In this document: positions 35,201 through 43,787 of the stretch, piece by piece | Numbering within the stretch: the first letter of the stretch is position 1 | Layout: the number at the start of each line of letters is the position of its first letter | From: Streptomyces glomeratus | Lineage (GTDB): Bacteria > Actinomycetota > Actinomycetes > Streptomycetales > Streptomycetaceae | DNA length: 64,000 nt | Assembly: GCF_021462825.1 (NCBI RefSeq) | Contig: NZ_JAKEEB010000021.1 | Coordinates: 1-64,000 of the forward strand | Direction of reading: 5' to 3' | Position numbers and translations under genes: made by a program | Notes under the pieces: generated by a model | The model's input: the letters and a program-made list of their open reading frames with translations, nothing else | Database searches by the model: none | Told to the model about the DNA's origin: nothing

Positions 35201-38200
35201 CGACGTCCAGGAAGCGGCGGAACCAGCCGTCCTCCGCGAGACCGCGTCGGAACAGTTCCCCGATCCGGGGCGGCATGGGCCGCTCGGGGATGGCGGTTGC
35301 GTGCCACAGGCTGCGGTCGGCGGCCCGGTCCAGTAGGAAGGCCAGGTACTGGCGGTGCAGGATCTCGGAGGCGTCCAGGTAGCAGTCGGGCGGAATGATC
35401 CGCCCGGCCAGCATCTGCTCGGGGGCGTGCAGGTAGTACTGGTTGCGGGCGCCGCGCGGCACGAAGGTGACGGCGAGCGAGTTGCCGGTGCGGCGGCCGG
35501 CCCGGCCGATGCGCTGCGCGTAGTTCGCGGGCGCGGGCGGCAGGGAGGCCAGCAGGACCGAGGACAGGTCGCCGATGTCGATACCGAGTTCCAGGGTGGG
35601 CGTGCAGGTGAGCACGTTCGGGTCGAAGGCGGAGGCCCGGTGTTTGAACGCCTGCTCGACCTCCTCGCGGCGTGTGCGGGTGAGCGCCCCGGTGTGCTCA
35701 GCCGTGAGCACGTCGCCCGGCCGGTCGACCGAATACAGGTGCCGGTAGTAGTCCTGGGTGTAGTCGCGGTCGTCGGGCACGAAACGTCCGCTGCACTGGA
35801 AACGCAGGCAGGGCGTGCTCAGCCAATCGGCCTGACGGCCAGGCGGTACGGTCTGCCGCCAGGTGCAGGTGTCGCAGCGCACCCCGCAGGCGTTGACGCC
35901 CGGGCTCCCGGTGCTGGTGGCGGTTGCCTCATCGGTGAGGCTGTGGATGAGGACGTGACGGGGCCGCAGCGCATAGACGGTGGCCCCGCCGTCGGCCGGG
36001 TAGGTGGCCAGCACCTCACGCTGAGCCAGGAGCTTCATCGCCGCAGCGACGACGGCTCGCGCTTCCTTGCGGTCGCAGCCGAGCACCCGATGCCCCCAGT
36101 CGGCGAACCAGGTGCCGTCGCGGTTGAGGGAGTCGAAATCGGTCCGTCCGGTCTTCCCCGAGATCGCGAAGGTGGGTGCCGCCAGGCCGCGCGGGAAGGC
36201 CGGCATGCCGACCGGACGGCCGCCCCAGATCGGCCAACGCCGAGCGCCCGCCTGCTCGATGTACGTGCTCAGCCACGGGTGGTACAGGGCGCCGCGCAGC
36301 CGCAGCCGCTCCAGCAAGCCGCGTACGAGGACCAGGTAATCGGCGTCGTCGGCGGGCAGGGTGATCTGCCCTGGCAGGCGCTGGTGCATTTCCCGCAGCA
36401 GGGCGCACAGCGTCTCGGGTTCAGGCAGGTACACCTCCGCGGCGGCGGTGCGGGTCAACTCCATGGTGCGGCCCAGACGGGACCGCAGGCCGAACTCCAG
36501 GAGCGTTTGGAAGACCATCCGGCCGTGCAACATCTCCTCCCCCGCCTCGCTGAAGCTGTCGGAGCCGTCGAGGAGGGTGCGGATCTCCGGGTTGTCGCGC
36601 AGGTCCGGCGGCACGATGGAGGCCAGTTGCGCCCTCTCGCCCTGCCCTGCGGCCTTGACCACGGCATCGGCGGCGTCGGCGGCCAAATCGTGCACGGCGA
36701 CGGGCGCACCAGGCTTGAGCTGCGCGGTGAGTAGACCGCGGAAAGTGAAGCCGAAGCTGCGGTTGGCGATGAATGCGGCCCGGTGGGTGGCGTCCTGCAC
36801 CGAGTCGGTGAAGACCAGCAGCTTGCGCTCGTCGCCGGCAAGGCCCCGATCGGAGAACAGCTGGGTAGTGGTCACGGACGCCAACGTGGCGGTGCCCGCA
36901 CCCAGGAACCGCATACCGTCGTCCAGCCCGCACGACGGGCAACGGTCACCAGTCCCGGCCGGCAGGGGGCCGAGCGGGGTGATGACGGGGACGGTCTCGT
37001 CGGTGGGGACGGTGCGCAGCGCCTGGTCCTCCGCATGGAGGTGGACCACGGCCTGTTCCCCTGGCCGAGCACGCAGCATCCAGCGCACGGCCCGGTTGCC
37101 CTGGGCGGAAGCCCGGTAGATCTCCAGCGGCTTGATCTTCAGCTGCTGCCACTCCAGATCTGTGGACAGCGCAGCCCATCCCGAGCGCCCGCAGTGGCGA
37201 CAGTAGACCGCGGGGAGGTGGGCCCGGTAAGCCGGCGCGACAACCCCAGACGCGCTGCCGCCCAAGGTCGCCACGTCGGCCGCGGCATCGACCTCGGCCG
37301 GCGGATAGACGGCGAGGTTCGCAGCGTTGGGCGGGGTGTCGCCGGTGGGGCCGTCGTCGTCGAACCAACGAAAGTGCGGCTCGGGCGTCGCCGCCCGGAT
37401 GACACGCCGTACCTCACGCACCCACAACTGGGCGTCCACACGCAGGAACGGCATCAGCCGACCGGTATCCGCATCCAGGATGCGCGCCTCGGACACCAAG
37501 GCGAGCAGGCGGGCCAAGCCGATCGCGACCAGCGGCATATCGGCGCGGGCCGCCTCGTCCCAAGCGGCACCACCGCCACGCTTGGCGAACTCCCTGGCGA
37601 TGTCCGGGACGGTGACCGGGGTCACACCAGCGACGTCCAGCAGGGCCTTGATGAGGTTGTGCTTACGCAGCGCCAGACCGAGGGCAACGGGGTCTGCATG
37701 GTCCAGGCCCACGACCAGGCGAGCCAGCTCGTCCAGCGCGGAGCGATCGTCGAGGGGGTCGGGGACGGCCGCGAGGTCCGCCGGGGCGGGGAGCGGTAGG
37801 AGGAAGTCCGGTTCGGTGACGAACTCGGTAGGGGTCTGCCGGTCCTCACCGATCAGCGCACTGTCGGGAAACGGTGTGCCGAAGACCTTCTCCGCGAACT
37901 CTAGGAGCAGTTCCCGGTCCGACTTCTCTGGACCATCCAGCGTCGCCTCGCTGGCAGACGGGCTGCCGCCGAGCGTGGCGGACGTGGCGACGGGCGTGAT
38001 CGAGCCGAGGGGACGCTCGGGGCGGGCGGCTCGTGTGGCCGCACCGAGACGGCGTAGCAGCATGGCCACGTCGGTGCCCTGGGCGCCGTCATAGGTGTGG
38101 AACTCATCCAGGACGACGTACATGAGGGACTCTGTCTGCCACAGCGGGACATCCGGGATCCGCTGGAGGAGAAGGTCCAGCATCTTGTAGTTGGTGAGCA

Positions 38201-38861
38201 GGATGTCCGGCGGATCAGCGCGGATCGCCTCGCGGTCGGTGATCAAACGGGTGATGGACGTGTCACCGGCGAGCGTCGTGGAGCCAGCATCGCGCCCGTA
38301 CGAAGCGGAGTCGCTCCCATCCTCATCAGCGGCGCGGCGACCGGAGGTGCCGCCGATGTAGATGCCGGCGGTGACGTCCTTCAGGGCGGCGTTCTCGGTG
38401 AGGAGTTCGTCGATACGCCGTGCCTGGTCATCGGCCAGAGCGTTCATCGGATAGAGGAGCAGGGCCTTGACGCCCTTCTGGCCAGCGGCGCGGGCGCGAG
38501 CGCAGTGGTCCAGGATCGGGATAAGGAACGACTCAGTCTTACCCGAGCCGGTACCCGTGGTGACGATCGTCGGCTCGGGCGTGTGGCCGCCCTTGGTCGA
38601 GAGGCGCTGCCAGGCGGTGGCCTGGTGGGTGTAGGGCTTGAAGCCCTTGGGCCACCAGTCCAGAGCCCGCTCCCAGCCCGGCGTGGCCTCGCGGAACGGC
38701 GTGCGCACGCGGAGGTAGGGGCCGCGGAAGAGGCGGCTCTCCGGCCGTTCGAGGAACGCCTCAAGCTCGTAGCGGACGTCGTCGTCGGCGAGCGCGAAAC
38801 TCGTCGTCAGGTACGCGGCGAGAGCACGACGCAGATCCTCGACGGCCAAAGAGGGAAGCAT
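32262..38861 (-). CDS. Giant SF2/DUF1998 helicase with C-terminal nuclease-like domain
   Basis: A 2199-residue YprA/COG1205-type helicase: GTGSGKTE (103-110), LLYPMNALADDQ, DILLTNYKMLDL, LDEFHTYDGAQGTD (251-264), then motifs V-VI in TLELGIDIGDLSSVLLAS and YAQRIGRAGRRTGN. Cys pairs (CRHCGRSGW; CPSCGLDDG; CPECG repeated) mark zinc modules. A DUF1998-like block (ILLPFSAMDLDTKLASFKAA; SMPGGTGYLEHL; CPCQKEGQRTPCHRCLL) corresponds to DrmB-type sequence. EPDYLLTRTDGPATRIAVFL, DGYAYHAS and VWQFTWEDVKAW look like a Vsr/PD-(D/E)XK fold. A second short such segment ends the protein. It resembles DrmA and DrmB in one chain; DruE of Druantia is the other comparable protein. Confidence 0.85.
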   Translation of the reverse strand: MLPSLAVEDLRRALAAYLTTSFALADDDVRYELEAFLERPESRLFRGPYLRVRTPFREATPGWERALDWWPKGFKPYTHQATAWQRLSTKGGHTPEPTIVTTGTGSGKTESFLIPILDHCARARAAGQKGVKALLLYPMNALADDQARRIDELLTENAALKDVTAGIYIGGTSGRRAADEDGSDSASYGRDAGSTTLAGDTSITRLITDREAIRADPPDILLTNYKMLDLLLQRIPDVPLWQTESLMYVVLDEFHTYDGAQGTDVAMLLRRLGAATRAARPERPLGSITPVATSATLGGSPSASEATLDGPEKSDRELLLEFAEKVFGTPFPDSALIGEDRQTPTEFVTEPDFLLPLPAPADLAAVPDPLDDRSALDELARLVVGLDHADPVALGLALRKHNLIKALLDVAGVTPVTVPDIAREFAKRGGGAAWDEAARADMPLVAIGLARLLALVSEARILDADTGRLMPFLRVDAQLWVREVRRVIRAATPEPHFRWFDDDGPTGDTPPNAANLAVYPPAEVDAAADVATLGGSASGVVAPAYRAHLPAVYCRHCGRSGWAALSTDLEWQQLKIKPLEIYRASAQGNRAVRWMLRARPGEQAVVHLHAEDQALRTVPTDETVPVITPLGPLPAGTGDRCPSCGLDDGMRFLGAGTATLASVTTTQLFSDRGLAGDERKLLVFTDSVQDATHRAAFIANRSFGFTFRGLLTAQLKPGAPVAVHDLAADAADAVVKAAGQGERAQLASIVPPDLRDNPEIRTLLDGSDSFSEAGEEMLHGRMVFQTLLEFGLRSRLGRTMELTRTAAAEVYLPEPETLCALLREMHQRLPGQITLPADDADYLVLVRGLLERLRLRGALYHPWLSTYIEQAGARRWPIWGGRPVGMPAFPRGLAAPTFAISGKTGRTDFDSLNRDGTWFADWGHRVLGCDRKEARAVVAAAMKLLAQREVLATYPADGGATVYALRPRHVLIHSLTDEATATSTGSPGVNACGVRCDTCTWRQTVPPGRQADWLSTPCLRFQCSGRFVPDDRDYTQDYYRHLYSVDRPGDVLTAEHTGALTRTRREEVEQAFKHRASAFDPNVLTCTPTLELGIDIGDLSSVLLASLPPAPANYAQRIGRAGRRTGNSLAVTFVPRGARNQYYLHAPEQMLAGRIIPPDCYLDASEILHRQYLAFLLDRAADRSLWHATAIPERPMPPRIGELFRRGLAEDGWFRRFLDVAQARHAELADAFTSLFPAMTPVAKQGVEVFAASGLEQAVATAATAWRKRVDALAARLRHIGRAFDELATATGDANRDAQRRQLYAEQTSVRRRRDALIAENSINAMVRLGLLPNYTLHDDATLLDATLWWRDSDGEFKEQLTEYGRGARLALAELAPGNFFHTDGYKYIVNGLDLGSSAGEGQTAYAQWRLCPECGFVATEETGLAVTACPRCRTPRIADPGAVHHVLVPERVTARERREDARLTDERDEREQRRFTTVTLVDIDPDQPQGLRAWRRRGSVPFGVEFARVATIRTLNLGPATSSGPEHTIAGNEEQVPGFETCPECGAVRGAHPQAWDPVAERIGTRHSGWCSHRDDGITAEPVVRLVLAHELTTQALRILLPFSAMDLDTKLASFKAALLLGITQHFGGAPDHIRIVEDSMPSGTEDLRRRFLVLHDSMPGGTGYLEHLADPAVLHRVLTLAYAALRDCPCQKEGQRTPCHRCLLPHASSSEHPHVSLRVAKELLEELLQEWATDRVDTLSGVRIDQLADSELEAQFVRTLVKWGSRPEECGSVTPRAGERGLEYELRFTGPEGATTRWLLQDHVRQHTTEPSEPDYLLTRTDGPATRIAVFLDGYAYHASTHINRIADDAAKRTALRAEGTYVWQFTWEDVKAWTEAVDKAAPGRQAQAASTPLVGNTLLTTAQKVHQQVLGATGADDILEPALRNPLETLLAFLADPTPSRWSRRAAALLAGYATASRQPVTRAQLGELLPGILTGATPLPTQTAGDAGAIDVRTTGGLRIVGFLDYRPEPTIKRPSMHAWSAFTVLDDRADALTDPDHRARWADWLRWSNLLQLLSPSGVDELPRFFQQVALSTADQVDPHTVALFAGALPTTAGAAEKLPEAWAQAMEYASPHVQELLADLAKKAHRHCIDIPEVGYEWDDGTFQAELAWPDCKVAVFVDEDAHRDAAFTAAGWHVAHAQSVTADELSERLERC

Positions 38862-38870
38862 GGCGGCTCG

Positions 38871-41800
38871 TTACCTGCTTTCCGGGACGGCGTAGGTGGG
38901 GAGCGAGTCGATGGCGAGGAGATTGCCGTGGTCTCCGTACTCGGCGGCGTATGCGGCATAGTCGCCGTACTCACCAGTCAGAAGACGCGCGGTGAAGTCC
39001 GCATGAGCGCGGGTCATCTCGGCCTCACGATTGGGTTTCACCCAGCCCTCTGGGAAGACAGGGGTGGCGTCGCCGTTGCGGGCCGCCTTGACCCACGCCT
39101 TGACGTACTCGGTCTCCTCCTTGGTCTGACGGATACCGACGTTGTGCGTCGCAGCGCCGATCTTGTGACCGTCCGGCGCAAAGAACATCTCCCACTCGTA
39201 CTTACGCAGCACGGCAAACTGCGAGCGGTACATCGCGCACAACTGCTCAGCCGTTAGGCCGAGCATGACGGCGACGAGCGCATCGATCTCCACCAAGGCC
39301 ATCCGGCGGTCGTGCTCTGTGCGGAGCGGCGTGGCCATCGACCAGGTCGGCTCGACGTCCTGGATCGCTGGTCGGATGGACGACGGGTTGGTCCAACGGT
39401 CCAAGAACCAGGCTGGGTCGAAAAGCTCCTCCCAGAGAGGGGCGTAATCGCGAGTTAGACAGTTCAAACGAAGCACACGTAGGAGGAGGGGCCGAGCGAG
39501 AGGGTGCTCGAGCGGCGCAGGAAAGTTTCTAACCAGCTCAACGCTGACATTGGACACCCCGGAGACCTTGACCAGATAGTCGAAAGGCAGCGAAGTCCAA
39601 ATCCCACCAAGACATGATGTCTGGCGATTATCTTGGAGCGCAATGGTGTGAACAGTGTGAATATGAGTCGGGCCCGGAGGAATTATTGCCGCATGGTGAG
39701 AACGTTCGTTTTTAAGGCTCGTCATATCTCGCCACGCAATTCGGAAATATTCGTTAGCCGCCCTTCCGCCCCAATCCTTGATTGCATTCGCGAAATCTCG
39801 AGGCGAGCATGCGCGAGCATAATTTGTTCGCGGGATAACGAGTTCAGGAAGTTGCTCTAGATTCCATACGGTGTAATCCTTGTTGGACTTACAGCCAGGG
39901 TTCGGCTGCTTATAGAAGGGGCTACCGACGGTAAAATGAGGCCCCTGCAATACAACTTGATCCAAGTCAGACGGGGTGTCCGTCTGCCACTTGATCAAAC
40001 CATCCTCTTTGGCCGTCTTCTCATTAAGGGCCGAGGTCCACCAAAAGGAACGGCTACCGAGCCTATGCAGGGATCGGGAAAGGACACGCAGAGCCCGGTT
40101 GTCGCCTCGCGTCAACGGCCTGAGCATTCGAGCTTGCGATGCGGGCGTTCCTTCCGCGTCCAAGAGTTCAGCCCAGTCCGAAAGTACCGGTTCGGTGACC
40201 TGGATGACCCTATCCCTATGCGGCCTCAAGTCCCAGCCACCCGAGTCAAACTGGACGCCGGGAATTTCCCCTCCCCCGGGATGAGTGATTGACTTATCCG
40301 CAGTCTCGGGATGCGACAATCGACTGATTTGTAGGTAGGAAACAGTGCGACGCCTTCCGTAGACACACAACGCAAACGGAATATTGTTGTCGATCTCCTC
40401 GAAAAGGAGAAGATTGTTCGCGAATTGAATGAATCGCCGAAGGTGCTGGTATGTTGCGCTTCGCAGCAATCCACCCTTAGGGGCATTGAAATGTGTCTCC
40501 GGGTGCAGGAGTCCGACAATCCCTTTTACGCCGAGGTTGCGCCAAGCTCGCTCCATAAAATTCATGTAGAGGTTGGTTCGCAGACCACTAAGAACAGGGT
40601 GCTCGATTGGAGACCCAAGGATTTCCGTCAAGCCAGCCCACGAGTTCAGGTCGGCGAGATATCCGAGTCGGACTGAAGGTATTGACAGCAGTGATGCACG
40701 CCGAACACTTCTGACTTTCTCGGGTGCCTTTTCGGTCAAAGAGAACCACGGATCGTGCTCGGCGAGGACAAGGTTATCTTCCCAATCGAGCCGCACCCAC
40801 GGTGGGTTACCTACCTGCAAATCGAATCCACCGTGCTGGAAGATGTGGGCGAACTCCAGCTCCCAGTGGAAGAAGCCCTCTCTACGGCTGATGGCGTCCA
40901 TCTCAGCCAGCCAGGGGAAGTTCACGGCAACCGTCGGCAGGTCAGCACACTGGCTGAGCAGGCGGTCGTTGTCGTCATCCACTGCGAGTTGCTCGAAGTC
41001 GCCTGTATCGGCGAAGAGGCCGAGCGTGTCGTCGTGCCCGGCTGCACCGCCGTGGCGGCCGCGTGACCTCGCCTTGGCCAGCGGGACGCCCAGCACGGCC
41101 TCGCAAAAGGCCAGCCACTCGTCCATGGTCGGCGGGTTCGGCGTACCCGGCTGGCCGACCGGCCAGAACCACAAGGCACACCAGGCATCCATGACCAACT
41201 TCAGTCGGCCGAGCGGTGATCCAGGGGCCCGCAGCGCACTTTCGATCTGTTCACGGGACACGGCGCCAGACGAGCGCGGCAGTAGCTGGTCGTCCGGGGC
41301 CTGCCAGACCTCGATGTCGCGGCGAATCTCGCGTTCGGAGACGATGAGGCGGCGGCTGGCCAGCTCCCACAGCCGCTCAACGCGGGTGGCAAGCGCCAGC
41401 AGCCGCTTGGTCTGGGCGGTAGAGGGCGTCTTGGTCACCTCCTTGCGCCAGTCTGCAAGCTTGTCGCGCTCCTCCTTGGCAAGTTCCTTGGCCTGCTTAG
41501 TGTCGGCAACCGCGCCCCAGCCCTTGGCCGGCAGCAGGAAGTGGTGGATGTCCTGGCCCGCCTGGAACGCGCCGTCCTCGGCGCCGGGCCGCAACGGTCG
41601 GTCGGTCGGGACGGTGGTCAGCCATGCCTTCCCCTTCAGCGCGGCGGCGTCAAACACCGCTCGCCGCGCGCCGATCAACGAGTTGCCGCGCCGCAGGTGC
41701 ATACCGAACCAGGGCGCCTTTAGGCCTTCGTGCATGGCATTGAGCCATAGTGAGACCTCGGCGAGTTCCACGGCGGTCTGGTTGAGGTCGACGCCGTAGC

Positions 41801-43787
41801 AGTTGTGTAGGGCCAGGTAGGCCTTGGTCTTCTGCAGTTCCACCTCATACCGGTCGGGCGGCAGTTGCTCGCCGACCTCGGCCATGCGCCGTCGAAGGTA
41901 TTCCGTGGCAAGTTGGTAGATCGCTTCGTTGAGGAACGCGCCCGAGCCCAGGGCGGGCTCGCACACCGTCAGGTCGAGGATCTCGCGAGCTGTGGTGGTC
42001 TTGCCGTCTTGGTCGAGGAGTTCGGCCAGGGCATGCTTGACTGTGCTGCGAGTGAGGACTTCCGGCGTGTAGTACGAGGCCGAACGCTGGCGTTCGCGGC
42101 CCGACAGGCGGAAGACAAATGAGCCCTTCTTGTGTAGGACCCGCTTACTCACGCCTGTTAGCTCGTCTTGGCGCTTGACGAAGACCGCTTCGTCGTAGTT
42201 GTCGGCGTCCTTCACCGGCACGACCCAGGTGCCGGCCAGCCCGTCGGAGTCCGGCTTGGCGACCTCGTACAGGTCCTCGGCGGCGAAGAAGCCCGTGTAG
42301 GACATCAGCCCCTCATACACCGCGCCGAGCTGGTTGATGCCGAGCTGTGCGTAGGAGATGAAGCCCTTGCCGGTGGCACCGCCTGCCTTCGACCCATTCT
42401 TCTTGCCCTGGGTCAGCATGAGGAGGTTGAGCACCCGCCAGAGAACTTCGTTGCGCAGCCGGGTGTCGATCGGCTCACCGTCGATGTGGACCGAGCCAAT
42501 CAGAGGGGTCGCGTCGGCCTTGAACAGGTCGCTGCGCAACGCCTCGAAGCGGAGCCCGTCCACGTCCGAGACGGTCTTGGCTGGGGCGGTCTCCTCCAGG
42601 GCGCGGTGGCCCTGGTCGACGAGATGGAAAAGCAGATCCAACGACTCATAGAAGTGGAAGCCGTCGCGGGACTCCTCGGGGAGGTCGTAGGAGACCAGCT
42701 CTCCCAGCCGCGCCAGTCCGTAGCCGTCCTGGTAGGCGTCGTCCTTGGACGGGAGGATGCCTAGTTCCGGGCGGGCTTCTGCGTAGAGGAGGAAGAGGAT
42801 GCGGTACAGGTAACGCAGCGACTCTCGCGAGAGCCGGGTCGCAAGCTCGTTGCCATCGCCCAACTCTGCCGGGTCTGCCCCCTGCTCTGTGATACGGGCG
42901 AGGATCTCCTCGGCGATCAGCTCGATCGAACGCCGCAAGCCCTCGCGCAGTTCCTTGGACACGCCGACGGCGTGCTTGCGGCCCTTGTCCACCAGGCCGT
43001 CCAGGAAGCCGGCCACGCCGCCCTCCGTCAGCAGCGACTCGGCGCCGAACAGGGCGGACACGGCCTCCAGTTCCTCGCCGTCGGCGGAGAGGTTACGGTC
43101 CAGGGCCTCGTCCACACTGACGGCGAGGAACCGGCCTTCGTGCCAGGCGGTACGGTCGGCGAGCAGCAGCGAGCCGCCCGCCAGCAGCAGCACGAAACGG
43201 GGGGCGTAGGCGTCCTCGCAGCCGAAGAGGAAGGTGACGGCGTCGGCGGCGCCGGTGAGCTGTTGCTTGCCATCGAGGGCGATCGCATCGAGCAGGAGGG
43301 CGCCGCCGTCCTCGGGGTCGGCGACGAGGAGTTCGGCGTCTGTGCTCCAGGTGACGTCGAGGGCGACCAGTTCGGTGCCACCGGGGCCGGTCATCGCGAA
43401 GGAGACCGGGACCTCGCGGGCCTTGTCGGCGTGGATGACCTCGAAGACCGTGCGGTGCAGGCGCGTGTGGGCGCCCTCCTGCGGCTCTGACTCCTGCGTC
43501 TGCGACGTGCCACGGGTGATGTAGGCGAGCGCGGCCAGCAGGCGGTCGTTGAGGGCGCGCAGTTCAGCGCTGTCGGCGGTTTCGGACTCGGTGATGCGGA
43601 CCTTGGCCTTGAAGTACTCCCGGCCCAGGCCCTTCACGCCGGACCGGGACGACGGTGCCCCGGCCCGGTCGGCAGCGGCCCAGCGCTTGCGCAGGTCGGC
43701 GAGGTCCCTGGTGAACAACTCGGCGAGGTAGTGGGCGGAGATGTACTCACCGCGGTTGATGATCGCTTCGAATGCCACGGTGTTCAC
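38871..43787 (-). CDS. Eco57I-type N6-adenine methylase, DISARM-associated type
   Basis: This 1638-residue protein has an SAM-binding motif I LTVCEPALGSGAFLNEAIYQ near residue 615 preceded by SASYYTPEVLTR, and catalytic motif IV LQVGNPPWVRLDW near 995, which together define a gamma-class N6-adenine methyltransferase. About 600 N-terminal residues are helical and mixed. The C-terminal 600 residues would hold target recognition. It resembles PglX/DrmMI-scale methylases. Bases about 39430-40790, just after motif IV, are close to half G+C by eye while both sides are about two-thirds, so the recognition part looks foreign. GTG start overlaps the SNF2 stop (GTGA); the stop is 9 bases before the giant helicase. 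Confidence 0.88.
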   Translation of the reverse strand: MNTVAFEAIINRGEYISAHYLAELFTRDLADLRKRWAAADRAGAPSSRSGVKGLGREYFKAKVRITESETADSAELRALNDRLLAALAYITRGTSQTQESEPQEGAHTRLHRTVFEVIHADKAREVPVSFAMTGPGGTELVALDVTWSTDAELLVADPEDGGALLLDAIALDGKQQLTGAADAVTFLFGCEDAYAPRFVLLLAGGSLLLADRTAWHEGRFLAVSVDEALDRNLSADGEELEAVSALFGAESLLTEGGVAGFLDGLVDKGRKHAVGVSKELREGLRRSIELIAEEILARITEQGADPAELGDGNELATRLSRESLRYLYRILFLLYAEARPELGILPSKDDAYQDGYGLARLGELVSYDLPEESRDGFHFYESLDLLFHLVDQGHRALEETAPAKTVSDVDGLRFEALRSDLFKADATPLIGSVHIDGEPIDTRLRNEVLWRVLNLLMLTQGKKNGSKAGGATGKGFISYAQLGINQLGAVYEGLMSYTGFFAAEDLYEVAKPDSDGLAGTWVVPVKDADNYDEAVFVKRQDELTGVSKRVLHKKGSFVFRLSGRERQRSASYYTPEVLTRSTVKHALAELLDQDGKTTTAREILDLTVCEPALGSGAFLNEAIYQLATEYLRRRMAEVGEQLPPDRYEVELQKTKAYLALHNCYGVDLNQTAVELAEVSLWLNAMHEGLKAPWFGMHLRRGNSLIGARRAVFDAAALKGKAWLTTVPTDRPLRPGAEDGAFQAGQDIHHFLLPAKGWGAVADTKQAKELAKEERDKLADWRKEVTKTPSTAQTKRLLALATRVERLWELASRRLIVSEREIRRDIEVWQAPDDQLLPRSSGAVSREQIESALRAPGSPLGRLKLVMDAWCALWFWPVGQPGTPNPPTMDEWLAFCEAVLGVPLAKARSRGRHGGAAGHDDTLGLFADTGDFEQLAVDDDNDRLLSQCADLPTVAVNFPWLAEMDAISRREGFFHWELEFAHIFQHGGFDLQVGNPPWVRLDWEDNLVLAEHDPWFSLTEKAPEKVRSVRRASLLSIPSVRLGYLADLNSWAGLTEILGSPIEHPVLSGLRTNLYMNFMERAWRNLGVKGIVGLLHPETHFNAPKGGLLRSATYQHLRRFIQFANNLLLFEEIDNNIPFALCVYGRRRTVSYLQISRLSHPETADKSITHPGGGEIPGVQFDSGGWDLRPHRDRVIQVTEPVLSDWAELLDAEGTPASQARMLRPLTRGDNRALRVLSRSLHRLGSRSFWWTSALNEKTAKEDGLIKWQTDTPSDLDQVVLQGPHFTVGSPFYKQPNPGCKSNKDYTVWNLEQLPELVIPRTNYARACSPRDFANAIKDWGGRAANEYFRIAWRDMTSLKNERSHHAAIIPPGPTHIHTVHTIALQDNRQTSCLGGIWTSLPFDYLVKVSGVSNVSVELVRNFPAPLEHPLARPLLLRVLRLNCLTRDYAPLWEELFDPAWFLDRWTNPSSIRPAIQDVEPTWSMATPLRTEHDRRMALVEIDALVAVMLGLTAEQLCAMYRSQFAVLRKYEWEMFFAPDGHKIGAATHNVGIRQTKEETEYVKAWVKAARNGDATPVFPEGWVKPNREAEMTRAHADFTARLLTGEYGDYAAYAAEYGDHGNLLAIDSLPTYAVPESR

